From Gammaproteobacteria bacterium (GTDB lineage: Bacteria; Pseudomonadota; Gammaproteobacteria; Pseudomonadales; Azotimanducaceae), in contig JAPPHP010000177.1 in assembly GCA_028821035.1 (NCBI GenBank), positions 1-7,623 of the forward strand: 7,623 nucleotides of DNA, read 5' to 3'. Positions 1 to 5,309 of the stretch are shown piece after piece. Every line of letters starts with the position of its first letter. Within the stretch, counting starts at the first letter, position 1. The notes beneath the pieces were generated by a model. The model was not told where the DNA came from and did no database searches. It saw nothing but the letters and a program-made list of their open reading frames with translations. The translations under genes were made by a program, and so were the position numbers.

Positions 1-620
1 GGCACAAGAACCGCTTCGGCGCCGTCAACGAACTGGGCGTCTTCGCGATGACCGAAGACGGCCTGAAGGAGGTCTCGAACCCGTCGGCCATCTTTCTGCG
101 CCGCCCGGCGGAAATGTCGCCCGGCAGCGTCGTCACGGTGACCTGGGAAGGCACCCGCCCTCTGCTCGTCGAGCTGCAGGCGCTCGTGGACGACCTGCAG
201 GGCGGCCATCCAAAGCGCATCAGCGTCGGCCTGGACGCCCAGCGGCTGGGCATGCACCTGGCCGTCCTGCACAGGCACTGCGGCCTCTCGCTCTCCGACC
301 AGGACGTCTTCGCGAACGTGGTGGGCGGCGTGCGCATCGTCGAGACCGGCGCCGACCTCGCCCTCATCGCGGCGGTCGTGTCGAGCTTCCGCAACCGGGC
401 GCTGCCGCGGGACCTCGTCTGTTTCGGCGAACTGGGACTGACCGGCGAGGTGCGACCGGTGCCGAACGGGCAGGAGCGGCTTCGAGAGGCGCGCAAGCAC
501 GGGTTCACGCAGGCGGTCGTGCCACGCGCGAACCTGTCGAAGACGGCGCTGGGCGGCATCGACGTGCATGGCGTCACCACGCTGAACCAGGGGCTGGAAG
601 CGCTGTCGGCGCTGGAGTGA
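1..620 (+). CDS. radA: DNA repair protein RadA (Sms), C-terminal part, 5' end outside window
   Basis: RadA is a RecA-like ATPase and branch-migration helicase that helps process recombination intermediates. Reading in frame from base 3, the first residues are HKNRFG, the KNRFG motif that defines the family, followed by AVNELGVFAMTEDGL and EVSNPSAIFL, nearly identical to the E. coli protein as I recall it. The rest is the Lon-protease-like domain, including WEGTRPLLVE, ALVDDLQGG, LAVLHRHCGL, DVFANVVGGV, TGADLALI and FGELGLTGEVRPVPNGQERL. About 205 residues are visible; the zinc finger and Walker A domain lie upstream of the window. The end (LEALSALE) falls where the family normally stops, so the gene is complete at this side. 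The ATG at 48 is internal, not the start. The TGA is 7 nt before the next gene, whose Shine-Dalgarno overlaps the last radA codons. Confidence 0.97.
   Translation, partial: HKNRFGAVNELGVFAMTEDGLKEVSNPSAIFLRRPAEMSPGSVVTVTWEGTRPLLVELQALVDDLQGGHPKRISVGLDAQRLGMHLAVLHRHCGLSLSDQDVFANVVGGVRIVETGADLALIAAVVSSFRNRALPRDLVCFGELGLTGEVRPVPNGQERLREARKHGFTQAVVPRANLSKTALGGIDVHGVTTLNQGLEALSALE
614..617 (+). promoter_or_regulatory. Shine-Dalgarno GGAG for the hydrolase, inside the radA 3' end
   Basis: GGAG at 614-617, formed by the last sense codons of radA, lies 10 nt before the GTG at 628. This supports GTG 628 as the start and suggests the hydrolase is translated from a radA read-through message. Confidence 0.45.
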
Positions 621-627
621 ACGACCG

Positions 628-1740
628 GTGACGGAGATCGCGGCAGATCGACGACTGTTGTGGCCGGAGGGCGCGCCGCAAGCCACCGGGGGCGAGGCGA
701 TCGACTGCCCCGCGCTGACGGTGCACCTGCCGGAACCGGAATACGCGAACGGCGCGGGGATCATCGTCAACCCCGGCGGCGGCTACCGTGTCCTGGCCTC
801 GGACCACGAGGGCCTGCAGGTGGCGCGGTGGCTGAACCGGGCCGGCATCGCAGCGTTCGTCCTGCGCTACCGGGTCGGTCCGAAGTATCACTCCGACGTG
901 TCGCTGCTCGACGGGCTCCGCGCCGTGCGCTACGTGCGGGCGCACGCGGTCGATTGGGGTGTCGCGCCGGATCGGCTCGGCATGCTCGGGTTCTCCGCCG
1001 GGGGCCACCTGGTGGCGGCGGTCGGCACGCGTTGGGACTCGGGACAGCCCGACAGTCGGGATGCGGTGGAGCGGGAGAGTTCCCGCCCCGACTTCCTCGT
1101 GCCCGTGTACGCGGTGATCAACGGCCGGGTACGGGGCCGCAAGGCGGACGAGTACACGCCGGCGGACGAGCGCGTCACTGCCGACACGCCGCCCGCCTTC
1201 ATCGTCCACACCCACGAGGACAAGGTCGTCTCAGCCGAGCAGTCGCTGCTCCTCTACAAGGCGCTGCTCGACGCGGGCGTCGAGGCGGAACTGCACGTGT
1301 TCGGGTTTGGGGAACACGGGCTGGGGCTCGGCGTCGGCGACCCGGATCTCAACCGGTGGCCGCGGCTCCTGCTGCGTTGGCTGCGCCGCTGCGGCTTCCT
1401 CACGGACGAGGAGCGGACCGCCGTGTCCGGGCGCGTGACGCTCGACGGCAAGCCCATGGGGATGGCGTGGGTGACGTTCCTGCCGGACGACGAGCGCGCG
1501 CCGATCGCCCGGGTCCGCATCCATCGCGACTCGAACGGCGCCTTCGAGATTCCGGCGGACGTGGGACCCGTGCCGGGACCGCACCGGGTGGAGGTGCATC
1601 ACGTGAGCGAGCAGATCCCGCACACGAACACGGGCGGCTACAGCATGGACGACGCGGTTCGCTACGAGACCCGGGCGATGGTCGAGCCGGGTGCCTACGT
1701 CGCGCTGCCTCTGGTGTCGGAGCCGACAGCCGCGCTGTAG
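628..1740 (+). CDS. alpha/beta hydrolase (esterase, BD-FAE-like) with a C-terminal carboxypeptidase-regulatory-like domain
   Basis: Predicted serine hydrolase, probably a carboxyl- or acetyl-esterase; the substrate cannot be read from sequence. It starts at GTG 628 and is 370 residues long. Residues about 10-258 form the hydrolase: LWPEGAP at the N-terminus, oxyanion-hole segment NPGGGY (48-53), nucleophile elbow GFSAGGH with Ser123, a likely acid Asp198 in HTHEDKVV and the catalytic His230 in GEHGLGLG. Residues about 266-362 are a separate small beta-sandwich beginning VSGRVTLDGKPMGMAWVTF and containing DSNGAFEIP and PGPHRVEV, the pattern of carboxypeptidase-regulatory or transthyretin-like domains common in planctomycete proteins. 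No signal peptide is visible, so it is probably cytoplasmic, although many relatives are exported and act on polysaccharide esters. The name 'xylanase' often attached to such homologues would be unsafe. The fold is secure; the role is not. Confidence 0.9.
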   Translation: MTEIAADRRLLWPEGAPQATGGEAIDCPALTVHLPEPEYANGAGIIVNPGGGYRVLASDHEGLQVARWLNRAGIAAFVLRYRVGPKYHSDVSLLDGLRAVRYVRAHAVDWGVAPDRLGMLGFSAGGHLVAAVGTRWDSGQPDSRDAVERESSRPDFLVPVYAVINGRVRGRKADEYTPADERVTADTPPAFIVHTHEDKVVSAEQSLLLYKALLDAGVEAELHVFGFGEHGLGLGVGDPDLNRWPRLLLRWLRRCGFLTDEERTAVSGRVTLDGKPMGMAWVTFLPDDERAPIARVRIHRDSNGAFEIPADVGPVPGPHRVEVHHVSEQIPHTNTGGYSMDDAVRYETRAMVEPGAYVALPLVSEPTAAL

Positions 1741-1747
1741 GATAGTT

Positions 1748-1773
1748 GCCGACCTCCGTGTAGGAGATCGGCC
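1748..1773 (+). promoter_or_regulatory. Shine-Dalgarno and overlapping hairpin before the nuclease gene
   Basis: AGGAG at 1762-1766 sits 7 nt before ATG 1774, a good ribosome-binding site. It is also the 3' arm of an imperfect hairpin: GCCGA (1748-1752) pairs with TCGGC (1768-1772), one C-A mismatch (1753/1767) follows, then CTCC (1754-1757) pairs with GGAG (1763-1766) around the loop GTGTA. Nine of ten positions pair, and the fold ends one base before the start codon. It could mask translation initiation, or act as a weak terminator for the upstream genes (no T-run follows). The structure was read by eye; no folding energy was computed. Confidence 0.5.
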
Positions 1774-2472
1774 ATGCAGCAGTGGCGAGTCCTCGCCTTC
1801 GCCCTCGCGGCATCCGTGGCGCACGCGGCGTACGCGGACCCGTGCGACGCGGTCTTCTGCCTCGATGTGGTCGTCGTCGGCGTCACGGACGGCGACACAG
1901 TGACCGTGCTCGACCCGGAACGGCGGGCGCAGTCGAGAGTGCGCCTGAGCGCGATCGATACGCCGGAGCGGGGTCAGCCCTGGGGCACCCGGGCTCGACA
2001 GGCGCTGGCGGACAAGGTGTTCCGACGCGACGTGCGCGTGGCCTCCGAGGGCGAGGACCGCTATGGCCGGGTGCTTGGCCGCCTGTACGTGGGGAACCGC
2101 GACATCAACCGGGAGATGGTGCGGGAAGGCCATGCCTGGGTGTACCGGCGCTACTCGCTGGATGCCGGGCTCCTGGAGGACGAAAGGGCCGCCCGGGAGG
2201 GACGGCGCGGGCTCTGGTCGCTGCCGGGCTCGGAGACGGTGCCGCCGTGGGAATGGCGTCGCGGAGCCCGGCGCGCCACCCCTCGGGCAGCCGAGCAGCC
2301 CGCGGTCGCCATCGGCGGCTCGGTACCGCCGACGTGTGGGACGAAAACCGTGTGCCGCGAGATGTCGTCCTGTGAAGAGGCGCGCTTCTATCTCGTCCGG
2401 TGCGGACTGACCCGCCTCGACGGGGACGGGGACGGCGTGCCTTGCGAGCGTCTGTGCGAGGGCGGGCGTTAA
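1774..2472 (+). CDS. secreted thermonuclease-like (SNase) protein with C-terminal Excalibur domain
   Basis: Predicted exported phosphodiesterase of the staphylococcal nuclease family, 232 residues. Residues 1-21 are a signal peptide (VLAFALAASVAHAAYA, likely cleaved before DP). The SNase domain covers about 30-150 and keeps the catalytic set: VTDGDTVTV (Asp39, Asp41), VRL (Arg57), IDTPE (Asp62, Thr63, Glu65) and DRYGRVLG (Arg99), so metal-dependent nuclease activity is expected. A linker rich in Arg, Ala and Pro (about 158-186) leads to an Excalibur calcium-binding-like domain: DGDGDGVPCE at 216-225, with six cysteines (188, 194, 200, 210, 224, 228) likely paired in the periplasm. Cys24 and Cys29 may form another disulfide. 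SNase plus Excalibur is a known arrangement in Proteobacteria. It could serve nucleic-acid scavenging or cell-surface DNA turnover. It follows the hydrolase by 33 nt in the same direction. Confidence 0.93.
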   Translation: MQQWRVLAFALAASVAHAAYADPCDAVFCLDVVVVGVTDGDTVTVLDPERRAQSRVRLSAIDTPERGQPWGTRARQALADKVFRRDVRVASEGEDRYGRVLGRLYVGNRDINREMVREGHAWVYRRYSLDAGLLEDERAAREGRRGLWSLPGSETVPPWEWRRGARRATPRAAEQPAVAIGGSVPPTCGTKTVCREMSSCEEARFYLVRCGLTRLDGDGDGVPCERLCEGGR

Positions 2473-2482
2473 GAACTCATCA

Positions 2483-2519
2483 CTACCGGAACAGCACGTC
2501 GCCCGGTAGGACACTACCG
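2483..2519. terminator. two overlapping inverted repeats between convergent genes, possible bidirectional terminator
   Basis: In the 41-nt gap between the nuclease stop (2472) and the stop of the gene converging on it (2514), CTACCGG (2483-2489) pairs with CCGGTAG (2503-2509) across 13 nt. The same GGTAG arm can instead pair as CGGTAG (2504-2509) with CTACCG (2514-2519) across the 4-nt loop GACA, overlapping the stop codon of the minus-strand gene. Position favours termination for both directions, but neither strand has a T-run, so an intrinsic terminator is not proven. Confidence 0.4.
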
Positions 2520-2957
2520 CTCGGGCGCTACCTGGAGTACCGCGCTGACCTCTCGTTCCGCTCTCAGCCAATCGAGTGGCGTCATGTCCGCCAGATCCGG
2601 GTCGGCGGTGGTCAGCCAGCGCTGCACCGAGACCGGGTCGAGATGGGCGATGGCCTGATTCACCTGAGCGATGTCGGGTAGGAGCGTCTGCCCGACGATC
2701 TGATGGATGGGAACGTACACCTTTCCATCGACCCGAAAGGCGTAGAGGGCTCTCTCGCAGATCATCTGCCGGACCCGCTCGGGCGTCATACCGAGCGTAC
2801 GGGCGAGTGTCTCGAGTGTCAGGCTGTTTGCCTGGATATCCGCGAACTCGGTGTCGTAGTCCAGCATCGGGTCCGTGTCGTTCAGCCCCTCGTCGAGGTC
2901 GACCCCGGCATCCTCGAGCATGGCGTCTTCGGCGTCGGTCAACTTGGCATCGATCAT
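2514..2957 (-). CDS. acidic helix-turn-helix protein, antitoxin-like, function unknown
   Basis: I do not recognise a named family with certainty. The 147-residue product has three visible parts. Residues 1-40 are strongly acidic: 15 Asp/Glu against one Lys. Residues about 45-85 look like a winged helix-turn-helix of MerR or excisionase type (SLTLETLARTLGMTPERVRQMI, then VDGKVYVP as a wing). Residues about 100-145 (HLDPVSVQRWL, then DPDLADMTPLDWLR) resemble the DUF2384 or MbcA/ParS/Xre toxin-binding region of RES-type toxin-antitoxin systems. No RES toxin gene is adjacent. The start ATG is 4 bases beyond the recQ stop and its GGGAGGG Shine-Dalgarno lies in the last two recQ codons, so it is probably co-translated with recQ. 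DNA binding is inferred, not shown. Alternatives are a plasmid-partition-like or phage-repressor-like protein. Confidence 0.75.
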   Translation of the reverse strand: MIDAKLTDAEDAMLEDAGVDLDEGLNDTDPMLDYDTEFADIQANSLTLETLARTLGMTPERVRQMICERALYAFRVDGKVYVPIHQIVGQTLLPDIAQVNQAIAHLDPVSVQRWLTTADPDLADMTPLDWLRAEREVSAVLQVAPER

Positions 2958-2961
2958 CCGG

Positions 2962-4815
2962 CTACCCTCCCGTCAAGTCTTGCACACTCTCCTCCCCACC
3001 CCCCGCCCGAAAGTCCGCAAGCACCTCGAGAAACGCCGCTCCGTAACGTTCGAGCTTGGCTTCTCCGACACCGTGCAGCGCCAGCAGTTCCTGCGTGGAA
3101 GCGGGTTTCACGCGCACCATCTCGCGCAGCGTCGTGTCGTGGAAGACCACATAAGGCGGCACGTCGGCTGCGGCGGCGAGTTCCTGGCGGCGGGCGCGCA
3201 GGGCCTCCCACAGAGGGAGATCCTCCGGCCCCAGGTCGTAGTCAGGCTTGCGGGTAACCTTGGCGGGCCGTTTCGGGGAGGCGTCCTCGCGCAGCAGGAT
3301 CCGCTCGTCGCCCCGCAGCAGCGGCCGCGACTTCCGCGTGAGGGACAGCGCCCCGAAACGCTCGGGATCGGACCGCAGGTAACCCTGCACGATCAGTTGC
3401 CGCACGATGGAGCGCCACTGCGTGTCCGCGAAGTCGGTGCCGATACCGAACGTGCTCAGCCGCTCGTGGCGCCGGGCCAGGACCTTCTCCGTCTCCTTGC
3501 CGCGCAGGACATCGATCACGTGGCCGGCGCCGAACCGCTGACCGGTGCGGTAGACGCAGGACAGGAGTTTCTGCGCCTCGACGGTGCCGTCCCAGGTGCG
3601 GGGCGGTTCGAGGCAGATGTCGCAGTTGCCGCAGTCTTCCGGAAGGTCGTCGCCGAAGTACTGCAGGAGGGCCCGGCGCCGGCACTCGGTGATCTCGCAC
3701 CACCCGAGCAGCGCGTCCAACCTGACGCGTTCGATCCGCTTGCGCGCATCGTCGGCTTCGGATTGCTCGACCATCTGGGCGAGGCGGACGACGTCCTGGA
3801 GCCCGTAGATCATCCAGGCGTCCGCCGGTTCGTCGTCGCGGCCGGCCCGACCGGTCTCCTGGTAGTACGACTCGACGCTCTTCGGCAGATCGATGTGCGC
3901 GACGAAGCGCACGTCCGGCTTGTCGATGCCCATGCCGAAGGCGATCGTCGCCACCATGACGACGCCGTCTTCGCGCAGGAAACGCTCCTGGTGCCTGGCA
4001 CGGACGTCCGACGGCAGTCCCGCATGGTAGGGGAGGGCGTCGAAGCCGCGCTCGGCGAGCATCCGCGCGGTGTCCTCGACCCTCCTGCGGGTCATCGCGT
4101 AGACGATCCCCGCGCACCCGCGCCGGGCCTCGAGGAAGTCGACGAGCTGGCGGCCCGCGTCAGCCTTCGCGTGCACGGCGTAGCGGATGTTGGGCCGGTC
4201 GAAGCCGCTCACGAAGCGCGCCGCGCGGGGCAACCGGAGCCGCCCCACGATCTCCTCGCGGGTGCGCGCGTCGGCGGTGGCCGTGAGGGCGATGCGCGGC
4301 ACACCGGGGAAACGCTCGTTCAGGACGTGCAGTCCCAGGTAGTCCTGCCGGAAGTCGTGCCCCCACTGGGACACGCAGTGCGCCTCGTCGATGGCGATGA
4401 GGGCGAGCCGGACGGTCCCGAGCAGCTCCAGCGTCTCGTCCTGGAGCAGTCGCTCCGGGGCGAGGTACAGGAGGTCGAGCCGCCCCGCCGCGAGGTCGCC
4501 GATCACTTCGGCTTGTTCGCGTGGCGGAAGCGAGGAGTTCAGGAAGCTCGCGCGCACGCCGAGCTGGCGCAAGGCCGCAACCTGGTCCTGCATCAGCGCG
4601 ATGAGCGGCGACACCACGACGCCGACCCCGTCCCGCAACAGCGCGGGCAACTGGTAGCAGAGGGACTTCCCGCCGCCCGTCGGCATCAGCACCAGCGCGT
4701 CGCGGCCCTCCGTCACGGTCCGGACGACATCTTCCTGCCGGCCGCGGAACCCGGGGTATCCGTACACCGTGCGCAACAGTTCGCGGGCGCGTTCGATCAC
4801 GGGGCTGCTGTTCAC
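2962..4815 (-). CDS. recQ: ATP-dependent DNA helicase RecQ
   Basis: RecQ is a 3'-5' superfamily 2 helicase acting in recombination initiation, fork repair and suppression of illegitimate recombination. From GTG 4815 the product is 617 residues, close to E. coli RecQ (about 609), and has the full layout. Motif 0 is YGYPGFRGRQ (18-27), Walker A MPTGGGKS (44-51), Walker B DEAH (143-146), SQWGHDFR (149-156), LTATAD (177-182), FGMGIDKPD (293-301) and motif VI QETGRAGRD (319-327). The zinc site is Cys378 with CGNCDIC (Cys395, 398, 401). An RQC winged helix (about 408-505) and an HRDC domain (about 530-605, with PPYVVFHDTTL and LLALHGVGEAKLERYG) follow. A GTG at 4851 would add 12 residues, but neither start has a Shine-Dalgarno; I prefer 4815 because a -10-like element sits just upstream. 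Minus-strand neighbours are the VOC gene before it and the coupled HTH gene after it. Confidence 0.97.
   Translation of the reverse strand: MNSSPVIERARELLRTVYGYPGFRGRQEDVVRTVTEGRDALVLMPTGGGKSLCYQLPALLRDGVGVVVSPLIALMQDQVAALRQLGVRASFLNSSLPPREQAEVIGDLAAGRLDLLYLAPERLLQDETLELLGTVRLALIAIDEAHCVSQWGHDFRQDYLGLHVLNERFPGVPRIALTATADARTREEIVGRLRLPRAARFVSGFDRPNIRYAVHAKADAGRQLVDFLEARRGCAGIVYAMTRRRVEDTARMLAERGFDALPYHAGLPSDVRARHQERFLREDGVVMVATIAFGMGIDKPDVRFVAHIDLPKSVESYYQETGRAGRDDEPADAWMIYGLQDVVRLAQMVEQSEADDARKRIERVRLDALLGWCEITECRRRALLQYFGDDLPEDCGNCDICLEPPRTWDGTVEAQKLLSCVYRTGQRFGAGHVIDVLRGKETEKVLARRHERLSTFGIGTDFADTQWRSIVRQLIVQGYLRSDPERFGALSLTRKSRPLLRGDERILLREDASPKRPAKVTRKPDYDLGPEDLPLWEALRARRQELAAAADVPPYVVFHDTTLREMVRVKPASTQELLALHGVGEAKLERYGAAFLEVLADFRAGGGEESVQDLTGG
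2965..2971 (-). promoter_or_regulatory. Shine-Dalgarno GGGAGGG of the HTH gene inside the recQ 3' end
   Basis: On the minus strand GGGAGGG is formed by the two final Gly codons of recQ and lies 7 nt before ATG 2957; the recQ TAG (2964-2962) sits inside that spacer. A ribosome terminating recQ would be directly over this site, the usual layout for translational coupling. Confidence 0.7.
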
Positions 4816-4821
4816 GGGGCT

Positions 4822-4827
4822 ACTATA
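4822..4827 (-). promoter_or_regulatory. candidate -10 element TATAGT for recQ (possible leaderless transcript)
   Basis: On the minus strand TATAGT (4827 to 4822) matches five of six bases of the TATAAT consensus in a very GC-rich setting. If its last base is -7, transcription begins at 4815, the first base of the preferred GTG start. No convincing -35 hexamer is seen 16-18 nt upstream, where the sequence is G-rich. The hexamer is within the reading frame of the longer GTG 4851 alternative. Confidence 0.35.
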
Positions 4828-4831
4828 GGGC

Positions 4832-4846
4832 GCGGCGTCCCGCCGC
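4832..4846. repeat. GC-rich inverted repeat upstream of recQ
   Basis: GCGGCG (4832-4837) and CGCCGC (4841-4846) form a perfect 6-bp dyad around TCC, immediately upstream of the TATAGT hexamer. It may be an operator or a stem-loop in a transcript coming from the VOC gene; in such GC-rich DNA it may also be chance. Confidence 0.35.
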
Positions 4847-4873
4847 CCCACAGGAAATCGGCTACGCGTTTTG

Positions 4874-5248
4874 TCAGACGACGCCCACCGCGTGCGAGGA
4901 ATTGATCGGAATCACGTATCCCGACGGGCCGTTGACCTGGAAGGAGTCGTGGATCTTGCCCCGCTCGATGTCCGTGGTCTCGACCCCGTCCGCGACGAAC
5001 GCCGCGTGTACGGCATCGACGTCATCGACCATCAGGTCGAACGGCGCGCGCGCGCCGGCGGCGATCGCCTGGTCGGCTTTCGTGAGGATGAGGTGGGTGC
5101 CGCCCCGCAGTTCGAGGATGCCGAAGTCGTCGCGTTCGAGGATCGCGCGCATGCCGTGCCGCACGAAGAACCCGTAGGCGGCGTGGACGTCCTCGACCGG
5201 CATGCTCAGGTGGCCTACGGCGAAGACCGGGCGGGACGAGTCGGTCAT
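4874..5248 (-). CDS. VOC (glyoxalase/bleomycin-resistance/dioxygenase) superfamily protein
   Basis: A 124-residue single-domain protein of the vicinal oxygen chelate fold, with two beta-alpha-beta-beta-beta modules. The first module starts VGHLSMPVEDVHAAYGFF and contains GILELRGGTHLIL; the second contains DLMVDDVDAVHAAFVADGV and ends NGPSGYVIPI. Members of this superfamily are metal enzymes (glyoxalase I, epimerases, extradiol dioxygenases, fosfomycin thiol transferase) or drug-sequestering proteins (bleomycin binding). His13 and Glu46 match the first two glyoxalase I ligands, but the positions equivalent to the other two read Phe70 and Pro114 in my alignment by eye, so canonical glyoxalase chemistry is doubtful. 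GGAGGA at 5258-5253 supports ATG 5248. The gene precedes recQ on the same strand and diverges from the MATE exporter, so a detoxification role is plausible but unproven. Confidence 0.88.
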   Translation of the reverse strand: MTDSSRPVFAVGHLSMPVEDVHAAYGFFVRHGMRAILERDDFGILELRGGTHLILTKADQAIAAGARAPFDLMVDDVDAVHAAFVADGVETTDIERGKIHDSFQVNGPSGYVIPINSSHAVGVV

Positions 5249-5263
5249 GGCGTCCTCCGGCGC

Positions 5264-5280
5264 TCGACGACGACCGTCGA
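5264..5280. repeat. inverted repeat in the divergent VOC/MATE intergenic region, candidate operator
   Basis: TCGACG (5264-5269) and CGTCGA (5275-5280) are perfect inverted 6-bp arms separated by ACGAC. The 17-bp element lies in the 61-bp region between the two divergent start codons, 16 bp from the VOC start and 30 bp from the MATE start, so one bound dimeric repressor could affect both genes. No regulator gene is adjacent. No confident -10/-35 pair was found on either strand. Confidence 0.35.
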
Positions 5281-5309
5281 TAACTTAGCACCGTTGCGCC
5301 GGTTGTCCC

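Noticed and set aside
1738..1743. TAGGAT as a -10 promoter for the nuclease
   Set aside because: It matches only four of six bases, overlaps the hydrolase stop codon and has no acceptable -35 at 16-18 nt.
660..1745. A 361-codon plus-strand frame overlapping the hydrolase, and minus-strand frames at 574-1215 and 930-1223
   Set aside because: These have arginine- and proline-rich low-complexity translations typical of shadow frames in GC-rich DNA, while the 628-1740 frame has a complete catalytic triad.
1231..2571. A 446-codon minus-strand frame opposite the hydrolase and nuclease
   Set aside because: It is antisense to two well-supported genes and has no domain signature; its composition reflects the complementary strand's codon bias.
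2875..4905. A 676-codon open frame on the plus strand, longer than recQ
   Set aside because: It is antisense to the whole of recQ, has no recognisable domain and arises because third-position GC bias removes stops on the opposite strand. RecQ explains the region fully.
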